Assembly: GCA_013397935.1 (NCBI GenBank)
Contig: VZRN01005622.1
Span: 3,682,349 to 3,746,348, forward strand
From: Dasyornis broadbenti
Taxonomy: Eukaryota; Chordata; Aves; Passeriformes; Dasyornithidae
Direction of reading: 5' to 3'
DNA: 64,000 nt
Shown: in pieces, positions 10,946 to 24,100 of the stretch
How the letters are laid out: each line of letters opens with the position of its first letter
Position numbering within the stretch: position 1 is the first letter of the stretch
Notes under the pieces: generated by a model
Seen by the model: the letters and a program-made list of their open reading frames with translations, nothing else
Databases searched by the model: none
Told to the model about the DNA's origin: nothing
Translations under genes and position numbers: made by a program

Positions 10946-13900
10946 GGTCATGTTATAAAAATATATAGAGAGAATAGATTGTTAGAAATACCTGCTGTTT
11001 CTACGTAAAAACAGTGTTTCCCTTTATGGGAGCTATCTAGTTAATGCCCTTCATTTCAAGGTGAGTCAAAATTGCTTGATAGGCCTGTTCATTCATAAAA
11101 ATAAAAATAAAAATAATAATTAAAAAAGACTCTTTCAAGAGGAAAATCTCTTCTTCACGTGAAATGGCACTCAGAGGCAGAGGGCTGAAGGCTCTCAGTG
11201 TGGTGGTGTGGCAGAGCTCCTTAGCAGGGTCTCGTACAGCTGGGAGCTCGTTTCCTCAGCTGTCAGTCACGGGCTGAGCTGCAGAGTGTTATTCCTTGAT
11301 CGCTGGGGTAACAAGTTGGAAAATGCTGCCTTCGCTGCTACACAGGCCTGGCTCGTGTCTTTGCACTGTCAGACTGCCACAGCCACTGCGTCTGTTTGCT
11401 TTACCTCTCTGTTTACCTTCTTCCCTGCAGGACCTGTAAATTTGATGTGAAGCTGGGAAGAAACAGAGCTCAAACTCTGCTGGAGAGAAATCCTGTTGAG
11501 TTGCTTTATTTTAACTTAAATTTGTGTGGGGTTGGGAGAAGAAGGAGGAAGTTGCTGAAACAGTTCATACTGTTCTATGTTCATATGGATTCCCGACAGT
11601 CTGTCCTCCAGGCCTGGAGGTTCAAAGGGGTAATAGAAAAATATGGAGAAATGCCAAGAAGACAAAACACAGAAAATCCTCACCACAATGCACCAACAAA
11701 AATAAGAATGCTTCTAAATTTCCATATATTACCGTTTCTATACAGTTCTGAGAGGCTACTTACCTAATCAGAATAGAAGAAAGACCCTTTGTCATCCATG
11801 AAGATGCAACAGTATAGGTAAGCTGTATTCTTTGGTTCATTTCATTTACATAAAATATATTTGGAAGCAAAATAGTAGTCTAATAATAATAGATATTCAG
11901 ATATCTATTCACAATACATGTTTCAATTCTAATTAGTATATCTCTCAATGTCTCCTGGGGGTAATAGAGAAAAAGATGTAAACTTCAGGTTAATGAGACT
12001 CCAAGGGTTCACCAAAACCCTGTTATTTATTTTCCATGAAGAGAGCAGTATTTTTAAAAGAAGATAATTCTATTCACCCAATTCTGCCCATTCTCAAACT
12101 TGAGCAAAATTAATTTACAACACACACTGTTTCTGTTTTTCCCACAGGAATACCATACTATGGGAATCCAGACATTACAGAAGGAGGACTTAGTATTACA
12201 ACTAAACTTTACTTTTTAATATCTAAGAGTTAGGTTCAGACTGCTTGGGTATATGATCTTCCATCTCTCCGTTGTGCTGTAGCGCCATTATATTCCTGCA
12301 AATGTGGCTACATGGACAGCAAAAATAAGATGTTTAATGTCCTCATCCCCTACATCATGGGTGTAGAGCTCTGAGATGTTTTACTGCATATTTAATGTTA
12401 TTTCTAATAAACAGAAACAAAAGCCCCAATTTTAATAGTGTTTGCATATTCAGCGAGAGTCTCTACATAATGAAGCCAGAGCGTAGATCTCCATGGATTT
12501 GATGTGCTTTAATTAGGCTTTTCCTGAGCATCTCATAATGTTTCGGCACCGCAAACCCAAGGAGGCAAGAGTGTGAAAAGAGGCAACAAACCGGTCAATG
12601 ATTTTTTTGGGGTGGATATCCTTGTAAAAGTTAGACCATCTGAATGTTCTGAAGGAACTTGAAAATTAAACCCTTGTTTTAAAGGGATAATTTTGTTTTG
12701 TACACATACTAAATGAGAAACACGTGCTATTCTTTGTGTACTTTTGCACATTTTGTCCTGTTACTGTCAACTGTGGGTTGAGGTTCAGCACACACTCAAC
12801 TCACAGAGCAAAGGTTACCCAATGATCTTCAAGTACAGACTTTTTGGTAAACCTTTTCCTTTCTGGTCACATCTTGTACATTTTTTTTCCAATTTTTCTT
12901 TATTCCCGCTCTTTAAATACAACAAATCTTGATGTACAGGCAGTAGCCAGGAGAGTACTGCATCCTGTATAGTATCACTTGAAATTAATTAGACCTCAGC
13001 TCTCAATTAACTGTACTTAAATTGGTCAATTCATGTTCTCTGTAAAGGAGTAAAATGTTTTGTGTATGTTTCATGTAGGTCATTGTTTTCTTCTGCTGTG
13101 GCAGCACAATCAGCTCGTGCAGGCTGTCTCTGATCTCAAACTTCATTCAGTCTTAGCATAATTTAGCAATTTGTTGTCTATGAGACTGTAACTAGAACTT
13201 TCCTCTTCCTACAAAGAGTTTTAAGGTATTTCATTGATCATTCTCTGCTCCTCATGCTAATCTCTGAGTTCCACTGAATGACTGCCGTTCGTACAGGAAA
13301 AAAAAAATGAAAAGGAAAATTATGTTCCCACTGCACTATATAAAAACAGAAATTGAAAAAGGAAACAATGGGTATAAAAACTAGCATCAACACTAGTAAA
13401 GGCTGACTAGTAGAGGATGTAGTGAAAAAAAAATTGAAAAGGGAAACATCATACATAATCACATTCCTTTAGAACTCTTTATTTTCAATTAACTCCCTGC
13501 AACAAGTCCCCCAAACTCCTGAAGCACAAACTGAAATCATGACATGTACTACATTTCAGGATAAAGAAAAAGCAGAGGAAGAGCTATGAAATGCAAGATT
13601 AAATTGTAGCTGTTAACTGCATAAATTAACATGTATCATAATACGTAATTAATATGTATCCCCAAAGCAGAGAATGTTTGCAGCAACCAGCAGTGGTCTG
13701 GTTTGTAATTACTGTTCCAAGAAACAGATGAGCCTGTATTAAAGGTCTGGTGGCTGATTAATGGAGATTTCTCACATACTCAGTTATCACCTGGCTACCA
13801 AGAAAGCACGAAACATCTTTCTATCACTCTGTGTTTAAAAATAGAAATTTGTCCCAATTCTGTTTCAATACATCTTTTCTCCTTTATCAAATCAGAATAT

Positions 13901-14939
13901 GAAGTCTTGAAAGACTTTTTGTCTTTTGATCAACTCTAATCAAAACAGCAAGAATATGTAACAAGCGCTTTCTTGGTGTTGCAGTTGTCAGCCTCTCCCG
14001 TCGCATTCTTACCCATGCTATTCTCTGGAAATAATGAAGGAGCTGCTAGGGAAATTTGAAACTTATCCAGTTTTTTAATACACATCTTATGCGGTGTTAT
14101 AATGAAAAAAAAAATAAAAAAAATTTCCTGATATCTTTCTTTCATGAAGACTTTTTTTTAGATCTTTCCTAGGCCTTTAACACATTCTTTAATATTTTGC
14201 TATTCCCAAAGAAAGAACTTCTTTTCTTCAACTTCTGTAGGGAGGAACTTTGAGTCAGTCTATTTCACATAAAAAAAAAACCTATTTCTAATTCCAATCC
14301 TGAAGCATCATAAATTATACTTTAGTTTTCTTCATCTTCCGCGCACAAATTTTATAGCTCTTTCTCCATGTATTTAATTTCAATAATACAAGATTTCCTT
14401 ACAAACTACTGGGAAGGGCTGTTTCATTATTCTAGCTTCTTCTTTGTAAAGTAGGGCCTTTTCATCTGATGAAGCAAAATAATTGTCCATCTGACTTAAA
14501 GAAAATTCCCTGCCTGTGAACAGGTCAGTGATTCGTATTCTACAGGAGTCAAGGTGGAACCTATTAATGAACACAATGTCTCACATTTGAGCCTGCTTGA
14601 TGATGTTCTTCAGAAAGAGATGCCTCATGAAAAGGGAGATACTGTTCTTAAAAGGATGTGGGGAGCTTACTGTGACATTATTAAAATCCTCTATCTTTAC
14701 ATGAGGGTCAAGCTGGAACAGCTCCAGTGGTAAAGTCTGTGGCAGTCGTCTTACAATGAGCACAGTTGGATAGGAAATTTCTCCTTGACTTCAATCCCAT
14801 TAATAACCTCCCACATGAGGGAGTTTTGCCAAGGGGTCTGTAATAGATTCCTTTTAGTGTTATTTTCTCTTGCACCTGTCATTAGCTTGTGAAGCTTCAG
14901 ATCACAAGGTCTTTTCAACACAACTGGCATGCAATTCTT

Positions 14940-14941
<2 letters not shown>

Positions 14942-14972
<31 letters not shown>
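14942..14972. repeat. Poly-T tract, 31 bases
   Basis: An uninterrupted T run preceded by CTTTC. No retroelement body is recognisable on either side, so it need not be a retroposon tail. Confidence 0.9.
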
Positions 14973-14973
<1 letters not shown>

Positions 14974-16497
14974 GATCTTGTTTTCTCTACTAATGGTGGT
15001 GTCTTTAAAACCAAAATAATTTGTTCCTCCTCAAGAGAAATATTAGGCTGCATAAAGTACTTGGTTCAAGGATTGTCATCTCTTGTGGATTCCTGGGTTT
15101 TTGGCATCAAATGCTAAGGCTTTAAAACCCTCAATTATCACTGTTAAATGTTCATAACATTTAGCTTGATGGTTCAGCAAAAGTGCAAATATGGATGTCA
15201 CAGAAGTTGTTAATAATTAATGCCTTTTAATACAAAAATGTCAGAAATTGGCTTGAATTTATTAAAATCTGCCCCAACTTTAAAACTCCTTTAAGCAGCA
15301 GTCTCATCCAATATGACCAAGAACACTGAGGATCTTAATAGACCTAATTTTGTGATAAAAAGCCCCTGTTAATAATAGCGTTCACCCTTTAAATTGCCAA
15401 ATAAGAAATACTGCTAGAATATTAAAATTTTTTAACACTGCCTGATGTCACATGCTTTTAGGACTTCAATTATTGCAACTCATTCTTATTTAACTTCTTC
15501 AATTAGCTTCTGCCGTCTCAGGAGAAGGCAAAATGCTGGTATTAAGATATTATTCCATGGTTTATCTCTGTCCATCACTCTTCCCTTGTATTACATTCCC
15601 TTCAATTAATCATTGTACCTATTATCAAGTGTTTATTGAAATTTGTGTGTACCCTTTTGTATCAAGACTGACTCCATTATCTCTATTCCTGAAAGAATTT
15701 TGTTGAGGTTTCTCTGTTCCTTTAACCACATGAGCTTCAAGTGCCTCAGGAAAACACAAAGCTAAGGTCCTAGCTTTGAATCACTTTATATCTGCTTCAT
15801 AACACCCAAAGCTCTTCTGTTCCTTTGAATCTATTCTAGAGTCTCTACCTTCCCACCTTTAAGGTTATCTTCTCCTTTTGCCCAGAAGTGACCATGTCCT
15901 CATTTGCTGCCTCTTTCCACTCTGTTCTGACCCCTCCCATCCACTCCACCGTTCATATCATCCCATCAGTTCAAATATCCTTGCTCTACAATCCCCACTT
16001 CTTTCCATGCCCCATCCTTCTTCCACTCTGTTCACCTCACACACTTTGGATCGTGCTCCCCAGGCCAAAACTTCTCGATAAGCGTCTGTATAACTGCTAG
16101 ACCTTTTTCCTGCTTTTTTTCTGATTTCTCCCTCTTTTTTAAATTCTTGCGGATGCTGCTGCCACACACACTCCAGTACTGATATCTTGCTTCCTTTGCT
16201 GGCCACGTCCACTTCCAAACCCACAAGGCTCTAAAAAAAGGCTTCAAAATAAAAAGTCTCAATACCCTGCCCAAATCCTCCTAGAGGAGTAGGACACATT
16301 TCCCAAATGGATTACAGATTACCATCTCTACTTTTTTTTTTTTTTTTTGACCATTCAAAACAAAGGTGAGAGGCAAGGAAATTTTTTAGAATTTTAAGTC
16401 TGTTAAAGATACCTAACATCCAGTCAGTGTTCCTGGTATGAATACCATTTTAAGAATACAGAATAAAAAAATATGGTAACAAGAAGAGAATGACAAC

Positions 16498-16535
16498 AAT
16501 TTGTGGATGTTGTCTCAATTTGTGGATGTCGTCTC
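16498..16535 (+). repeat. Tandem duplication, 2 x 19 bp
   Basis: Unit AATTTGTGGATGTTGTCTC (16498-16516) is followed directly by a second copy (16517-16535) with one T-to-C change. This is a recent short tandem duplication, typical of replication slippage. Confidence 0.9.
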
Positions 16536-17892
16536 ACAGGGGAAACCTGCTGCATGCACCTTCATCAGCATTCCCTCACCATGGCCTTGCTGAAATAACA
16601 GATTAAGATAATTATTTCATAGCTGAAATTTATTTCATACAGCTGCGCTTCCTGCTATGTTCATGTGTCTCATGGTATTTTTAAAAAAATCTTCTATCTT
16701 GATACAAATCCTAACTACCAAAGATCCCTGAAAATTTTATGACTATTATACGATTATATAAACATTTGTATTTTGGCATTTCTTTAAGGAGTTGTTTATT
16801 GTTGTGTCCTGACTTGTTTGCCCAAGTCATGTCAGAGTAAAATAAAAGCAGATATTGTTTCTTGACTTATTTTTGATAATCATCTTTGGTGTGGTCTCAC
16901 TTGCTTTTCAAGAAAAATGGGATTATTTTCTAAATTATAGATGCTTGTGATTTGAATGTCCATAGCCTTAGGTACCAAAATTCTTCTGGATTCAGCAGAA
17001 CAGCTTTTCAGCAGAAATGTTTCTCATAAATCCCTTTGCTGTAAAGATGCACAGAAGTTCTTTCTTCTGTTCTCTCAGTCCTCGATGATGTTATTACTTT
17101 TCCTTCACAGTAGATATTTACCTCCACAGACAGCAAGCATACAAGCAAGAGGGTTTTATGGCCTTGAAATCTGCTTCAACCATGATTATAGGAGTGTTAA
17201 AATCAATTATCATTTATATTTGGAGGATAACTTTACTAGCTAAAAGTCAATTTGTTAAACATTAGTCAGTAATCATCATAATTTTTGCCTTTATTTGTTG
17301 CTGATACAACTGGTTACCACACTACTTTTACCATCTTCCCACCTTCGCAGGGACTTGTCAGTGGCAGAATTTAACCTTTTTATACCCAGTGACTGATAGG
17401 GATAATGCAGAAATAGGCTATAAGCGTCTTGAGAAAAGGAAACAAGGGCTTATGTTTGTAACACAAAATGAATGGAAACCAGTGAACGGATGACAAGACA
17501 AAGCAAAGGGCTTACAGAAATGATCTTTTGAGCAATGTTTTCCGGAGGAATATTGATTGTGTGAGATTGCCTTTGTCAAGACCAAAGGCAAAGGATTGCA
17601 GCTATTGATATATGATGAAACTTTGGACAAGCACTTTTTCTGTGATGGCAAGATAGGAAAGCTGGTTCTAAAGTCTCCAACAGAACATGAGAATCTAGAG
17701 CAGTCAGAAGTGTTACACATGGCTGAGTGACAGACAGGGTGTTGCCCTCAGAAAGAAGGCAGTGGAAAGGCTTCGAGGAAGAAGAGCAGTGGTGGAAGAG
17801 TTTTGAGTTACTGAGGGTTTGCGGTCTGAGCCTTGAAAGGAAGACCTGAGATGTAATGCAGAGCAATGATATTGTGCAGCACCAAATGTTGG

Positions 17893-18070
17893 TGTGCCTG
17901 GGTTCCAATTGTTTGGTTTGCAGCTCTGCAACAGGCCCCCTCTGGGCTCTTTGATAAAGCATTCAACCTTTCTGTGTCTTTGTTCCCCCATCTGCCAATG
18001 AGCGATAAAAATCTAGTCCACAGGTGTACTGTGCGGCTCAGTTAATTAACATTTTGAGGGGGGTTTTCAG
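17893..18070 (+). mobile_element. MIR SINE remnant, near full length
   Basis: Blocks follow the MIR consensus in order. TGCCTGGGTTC at about 17895-17905 matches the tRNA-like B-box side, and CAGCTCTGCAAC follows at about 17921. The core reads ATTCAACCTTTCTGTGTCTTTGTTCCCCCATCTGCCAATGAGCGATAAAAAT in separable pieces at about 17961-18012. A diverged CACAGG.GT..TGTG..GG..TTAA segment then runs to about 18060. This is more complete than the copy at 2746-2885. It is a fossil, with no expected activity, and was identified from remembered consensus order. Confidence 0.7.
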
Positions 18071-20972
18071 TCATCAGATGGCACAACTATAGGAATGCTA
18101 AAGCTATTAGTTAGCAATCACCACAGAAATCACAAAATCAGAAAAGGGCCTGGTTTCTGAAGCTCCATGTGCTTAATGTAAATTACTTTTTGATGTATAT
18201 CAAAACTGTTTGGTAACATAGCAACTTGGGACAAGAAGAAAAAGAGATTGAACTGCCCCAAAAGGCAGAAAAGGATTCAGCAGGATTAGCAAAAACACAT
18301 GAGCAAGCAAGACATTTAACTAATTTTTAAAGACAGTGGCATCCAGCCAGCGCCTGGTTGGGCAATCGTGTCAGTCCCATGGCAGGCCTGGCTGCATCCT
18401 CAGCTCTCTCCATGCAACTGCAAATCCGGTCCACACATCCTGAGCCGCTGACTTTGAGGCCATTGGCACATCCTCCACAGCTATTGAGGAGCTCACCAGA
18501 CTCTGGCCCCAGTCCTGTGGGGTTCGTTGTCACAAGATAAAATCCCCAGAAAAAGACAAAGTGCAACTGATTTTCAGTTCACTCTCCGCATCCTGATGAC
18601 AGCAAACCTAGGGTAAAGAGAATGCTTAAAAAAAATCACATAGAAGAATTAGAACATACGAAAGGCTGTATCATTTATTAACAGCAAAACATCCTGACAA
18701 AAAGATCTCTGAAATCCACGGATACAGAACCTGATGTCATGTTTCAGCTGAAGGAGAGTGCTGACTGCAGCAGGAATTAGGCACAACTAATAATATGAAT
18801 TGAAAAATGAATGTACATAGTATGCAGAAATGTGTAAATAAGACTGTATTTCTAAAAAAAAAGAAGGAGAATGGGGGGAAAACCACCAGCAGTGCCGATG
18901 TCACACGAGTCCTGCTCACATTCTGAATTGATTGATTTATTATGAATTTTAAGTATTTTAGGTGTTGATAGAATGTCCATCCCCATCAATCATTTTAAAA
19001 TGGTTATTGGGAAGTGCACAGATACAGAGAAATGTATTTTAACCCTGAGTTGCTAAGACTTTTTTCATGCTTTTCTCTCTTACCATCCTTGATCTGATTT
19101 ATTTCCTCTAGCATCTTTTCTCCCAGTTCTAAATCCTTATTTCCAGTAATTTATAGTGCAATGTAATTATGAAAAGAATTCTTAAGATTGATGTAATGTA
19201 TTATTGGTTGTGGCTGTTTAACAAATCAGCCTGTTCTATTTGGATTTATTGTTGTGTACACAGTTTTGTGAGGAGTAAATTTTCTCCTTCATGTTGGCTG
19301 CTTGTAACCTGTATTTCATGTGTTCTCCCGTAAGACTTAGACCAGACATCAAAAAGAACAAAGCAAGTTTTTGTTAACTCATTACTGAGGCAATTCATGA
19401 ACCACTCCTTTGACAACAAAATATTTGGAGGAGGAAGAACTGGAATAGGGTGAAACTAGAGGTTTTGGTACCAGAGCAAGAGCAGAAGGTGACAGAACCA
19501 GGGTTTGTTAAGCATGACCAGGAAGCTCTCCAGCAGCAGCTTAAGGAATGATTCACTTCCAGGGAGTGGGTTACAAGGAGAAGCCTGTAATTTGACAGAT
19601 TGATCTGACTCATTAATTAAACACTTTCTTAAACTGGGAAGCAGATTCCTTTCTTTTTATTGCCATCCATACAACTTAATCCTCCCCAAAATTCAAGTAC
19701 GGTTGTTGCAAGTCATTTTTGTTTCCCCCCTCTTGTTGAATCTGACATTTAATGTTTCCACCACCTTTTCTTTATAGGCCCTGCCAGTGTCCACAAAACT
19801 GAAAGTATTTTCCTGAAAATTATTGTAAGATTATAAAATAATGTTCTCGGTTTAACAGATTTCCTGTATTTGCCAGCAAATCAAGTGTAACTTTTTGTTG
19901 TGGGAGACATGTTGGATTCTCTGTGTTTTGTCTTCCAACACTCAGATGAGCAACTGGAAATAAAATAATGGCTCTACATCAGCAGGCTGGCACCTTGTTT
20001 TAGCTAATGAAACAACAGTAAAACTCAAGGTAAACTATGTCTGCCAAAACTACCTGAAGTTCATAAGAGTAATTAAGTTATAAACCCAGAAGAATAATTA
20101 AAATGTGCAAAACATCTATTGATCTTGAGCATCTGGTGACTTGTCAGTAACCACAGACACTAAACCAGCCTGCTTTAACATGCTGTTAATTTACAGTCTT
20201 TGATTAGATAGATTTTTTTGGTATGTATCCATGAAACTACAAGGATCGTCCCTGCCATTCATTATATTCCTTTTAATAAATGACCTCGGTTTTGTATCCC
20301 AGCAGGGAGGTTTGCAACACTGAATGTTCCTGTCAATTGAAAATTGATCTTTTCCACAGGATGTTCCAAAAGATTAAGCAGGTATCTTTAGGCATGAGAC
20401 CTAGGTCACCTCTATCCTGCAAGTAGCATTTGTAGTTTTATTTTTGGTTTGTTTTCTGGGTTGTTTTTTTTTTTTTTTTTTAGATCTGCAACTTCAGCCA
20501 AGAGCAGTGTCTGAGATGACAGGATTTTACCTCTTCTACTAACTTTGAAACAAAAATATAACTTATGAGGTAGATAGATACATGAAAAAATAAATAGTCT
20601 CAGTAGAATATGACTCAGTGGAACAGTCTCAGATGGATAATGACTATACTTACATCAAGTGGGAGAGAAAAATACCTTTCTCTATAGAGATGTTTCATAG
20701 TATATTGATCTTTGCGAGATTATTTTTTCTCTGCCTCAAAACCTACCACCAAACAACCGACATTTCATTTCAAATAACATATATAGTTTGTGTTTTGATG
20801 GACTATAACCACAGGGCCAAGTCATGCCCTGTTAAATTCCATCAATGGCAGCCGAGTAGAACTTGGAATAATGTCAGCCCAAATATCTTGCTGTCAAATT
20901 ACCATTTCCAAGTCTGAATAAACTATACAGTAAAAAAAAACCCCACTAAAACCTACAAGACATCCCGGGGGG

Positions 20973-21036
20973 AAAAAAAAAAAAGAAAAAAAACAAAAGA
21001 AAAAGAAGAAAACCCCCAACCAACCAACCAACCAAG

Positions 21037-21067
<31 letters not shown>

Positions 21068-21107
21068 CCCCCAACCAACCAACCAACCAAAAAAAAAAAA
21101 AAAAAAA
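20973..21107. repeat. Low-complexity poly-A with duplicated (AACC)n unit
   Basis: A 31-bp unit consisting of GAAGAAAACCCCC and four AACC-type repeats occurs at 21005-21035 and again at 21060-21090, so the period is 55 bp. Long A runs separate and flank the copies. The identical units imply a recent tandem duplication of a poly-A/(AACC)n microsatellite. Length in the assembly may be unreliable. Confidence 0.85.
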
Positions 21108-24100
21108 GAAAATCTTATATGTAGTGTGGTTATCTAAAAATTCTTGTAGTTGTAGATTGCATTAAAATTTGAACTTGAATACAGAAAGATACCTAGGCTC
21201 ATGAGATCTCAGAACAATTTTGGGTAATTTTAAGATATTTTGCTCTTGAAGCATTGCAATGTTTCAAAATGTCTGGCTTTAGTGAGACATTCAGAGATCT
21301 CTCTTTTCAGCTGAGTTGCTTTTTGAGCAGAGCACATTCCCTCGGTGCAGACTGGAATTCTGGGTCCTGGGCATGGTTGCATTTAACTCTGCAGAGCAAG
21401 ACCCCTGGGCCTTGCAAATTCCAAAGTCGAGCACTGAATCAGGGGAGTCTGGAGTGCAGAACCTGCCCAGGCACACACAGAAGGCACCGTCACTCGCATC
21501 CTCAATCCTTTTTGCAAATGTCCATGCAAATCCGTCTGCTGCATCCCACTCTGTGTGTGTAATGTGTGTGTAATCTATCATTTAACACTCTAAACTCTGG
21601 CAATGACTGTGCCCATAATATTGGATTTGCTTTTGAGAGGTGTAGCTTGAAATGCGGGATCTTGTCTTGGAACTGCTGCAAGGCAGAAGTTAAAGAAGTG
21701 GTGGAAGCCACTGCTTGAACCTTCTCTGGACTCATTCCAGTTTATTAATTTAATATTGATATATATTAGATGAGTTGTGCTTTACATCAGGTGAAATGCT
21801 GCAGTTTGTTTCCTCTTATGGAGGGATTAATTTTCTTAAAACCTTGCATTTCCAAATGGTATACTCCTCGACCATTTTTTATTCAAAGCAGATGTGTTAA
21901 TTCCTTCTACAGCAGTTCTCAGTGCTGCAGTTACAGCATTAGCATTGAGCTTTTCAGACTTGATAACAGATTCTAATTTTATCCCATCTGGTTTATTGTG
22001 AGGAATTTTTTTTTTTTTTTTAATGCCTGGAGGTGACTTTTCCTTAATCATTTCTCCTGTACAAGATTGCTGGTAGGAGCTTAAAAGGCTTTCTTTGATG
22101 GAAAGACCAACTGCTGGTTTCTTCTCCACCAGGACAATGTACCAGCAGTTCTCTGGATAAATTGTCTAGAAGGCAATCATTTGGAAGCTCTTGCCAAGCT
22201 AGAGAGGTTATTAGCTTTTGATCTCTTTTCTTAAATAATATCACTGTAAATTTGCCCTAGTGTGCTGGCATTAGATCTCTACTGGGTTTTCTTCCTGAGA
22301 GGAAAGACTACAGAAAGCTCCTTTTCTCATTTACCAAAATAAAATTCCTTCAAAATTGAGGCCTCAGCTATTCACATGAACCTTCCCACTGCAGGTACAG
22401 AGGTGGGGAGGTGGGGGTACCTATGAAGGAACAAAAGGGCCCAACTGCCAAGTGGGAATGAACAGGAAAGGAAGGAATAGTAAGAGGAAAACAAAAACAA
22501 ATCAAACAGAAACCCCTCCAAAAATGAACATAATTTCCCTTTGTTAGTAAATTTTTAAAATTCTTTTGAGACTTGCATTTTATCTGTGTACTTGTGCTGG
22601 CAATGACATGTTTAGCAGTGCCATAATGAGATGTTCAAAAAAGATGGAGTGGTTTATCTCAGGTTTACGTTCCTAATGTGCCCAGGCAGCCACGTAAACA
22701 ATGTTAAAAGATGGGAAATCCATTATTTTTTTTTTAAAGACAACATTTTCTAAGCACTTTAACATCTCACTCGTGCCCACTCTGAATGTACATTTTCTGG
22801 GGACTACCATACAGTCTTCAGCTATCTTTGTGAACTTGTAGGGTCTACGAACTTTGTAGGACATTACCCATCCATTACACTAGATGATACCTTCCAAGGC
22901 TGGGGAATGAGGTCTGGTCTGTAGCTGCATATATGTTCCTCAAATGCAGATAGATTTCCAGCCATTTTTTTCAAAATTAACAAATTGGCAAATAGCTTTA
23001 TGATTGGACAATCAAGGAATACGTATATTCTTTAGTTCTGTTGACTTTTAGGCATACTAGTATACATACCTGCTATTGGAATCCATAAGTGCTTGTGAAT
23101 TTATCAAAAACAGGTTCAATATTTCTATCCTGGCCTTGCCACAGGATATATTGCAGTATATGTCACGTATAGAAGCTGTTATTCAATCAGTTTTAATCTG
23201 GACATCACTGGAGTTGGGCCCCTCTCCCAGCTAGTGATTGCTAGAGTTTTAATTAGGCATAGTTAAGGTTGTGACTATTGTTCATATATATTTCAGATTT
23301 GTCTCATTGAAAAACAGTCAGTGAAAGTCTGATCATGTCTAGAACCTGTCTTCAAAATATGGGGGAGTCGATCACTGTTTCATCCAGACTTTATCACTCA
23401 GACAAAGCAAATTTGTTTTTCATCTGGGAAGTCCTCGATATTTTAGATGAGACTTCTCCATTTCAGTTAGCTGGCATTGTAAAAATAGTTTGGATTGTTA
23501 TTCAACAGTTATATGCTCTTTGGGAGTTTGAAATGAACTACAGAAGTTATTACAGTTGGTTCTTTATATTTCCTGTGGATTCTTAAATGCTCTGAGTTTC
23601 TTCCTGGTTCTCCCCAGTTGAACTGTAGCTACCAAAACAATATTGCAATATTCCTTACCTGTTGGATTGAGTCCCAGCATAACTGTAACAACTCCACTGG
23701 CTTCTGTGCTTTCTCCATACATATCTGTTCAGAATAGGAATTTCTTAGAGAAAAGCTTTTATTGCCTTTTTTTTTTTTTTTTTTTGACAAGGGAGTATCT
23801 CATTGCAAATGATGGAATTTCTGCTTTTCATTATATATCTGTGTGGCTATAATTTTTTGTAATAGTTTTATCTAGTCTTAATAATTCTTTTCAATGACTT
23901 TTATGATGTCTAAACTCCCTCAGGTCAGCACCCAGCCCTTGTCCTCCCCCTCCTCTCTCCTTGCTGAGATTTGGTAACTTAGAACTTCTTCAGAAATTAA
24001 TGATTCTTTTTTTCCATATCTAACTGCCAGTATTCCTGTTCTATACCATACCTATTCTACCAGCTCTAGTTTAGGTGAAATTGTTCTATTTGTCTTAAAA

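Larger units (their letters stand above)
10946..17892. other. Noncoding stretch, no gene seen
   Basis: The longest frame is about 123 codons and shows no known domain. Items present are an (AAAAT)n stretch at about 11099-11120, a 31-base poly-T at 14942-14972, an ATTA-rich block at about 15130-15640, a strongly pyrimidine-biased segment at about 15840-16075, a poly-T at about 16331-16348 and a 19-bp tandem duplication at 16498-16535. The slightly GC-richer segment at 11160-11460 was examined as a possible exon or old repeat but could not be identified. Confidence 0.6.

Noticed and set aside
11208..11450. Possible exon ending at a TTCCCTGCAG acceptor-like site
   Set aside because: The acceptor-like site is plausible, but the following frame closes quickly in the matching phase and neither side resembles a known protein.
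17576..17962. Overlapping minus-strand frames of 92-128 codons
   Set aside because: The region overlaps the opposite strand of a MIR remnant, and the translations are Ser/His/Cys-rich without a family.
18121..18170. AATCACAAAATCAGAAAAGGGCC, possible CR1 3' end
   Set aside because: The match is too short and too diverged to separate from chance.
20894..21082. Minus-strand frame rich in Phe, Trp and Gly
   Set aside because: It is a translation of the poly-A/(AACC)n simple repeat.
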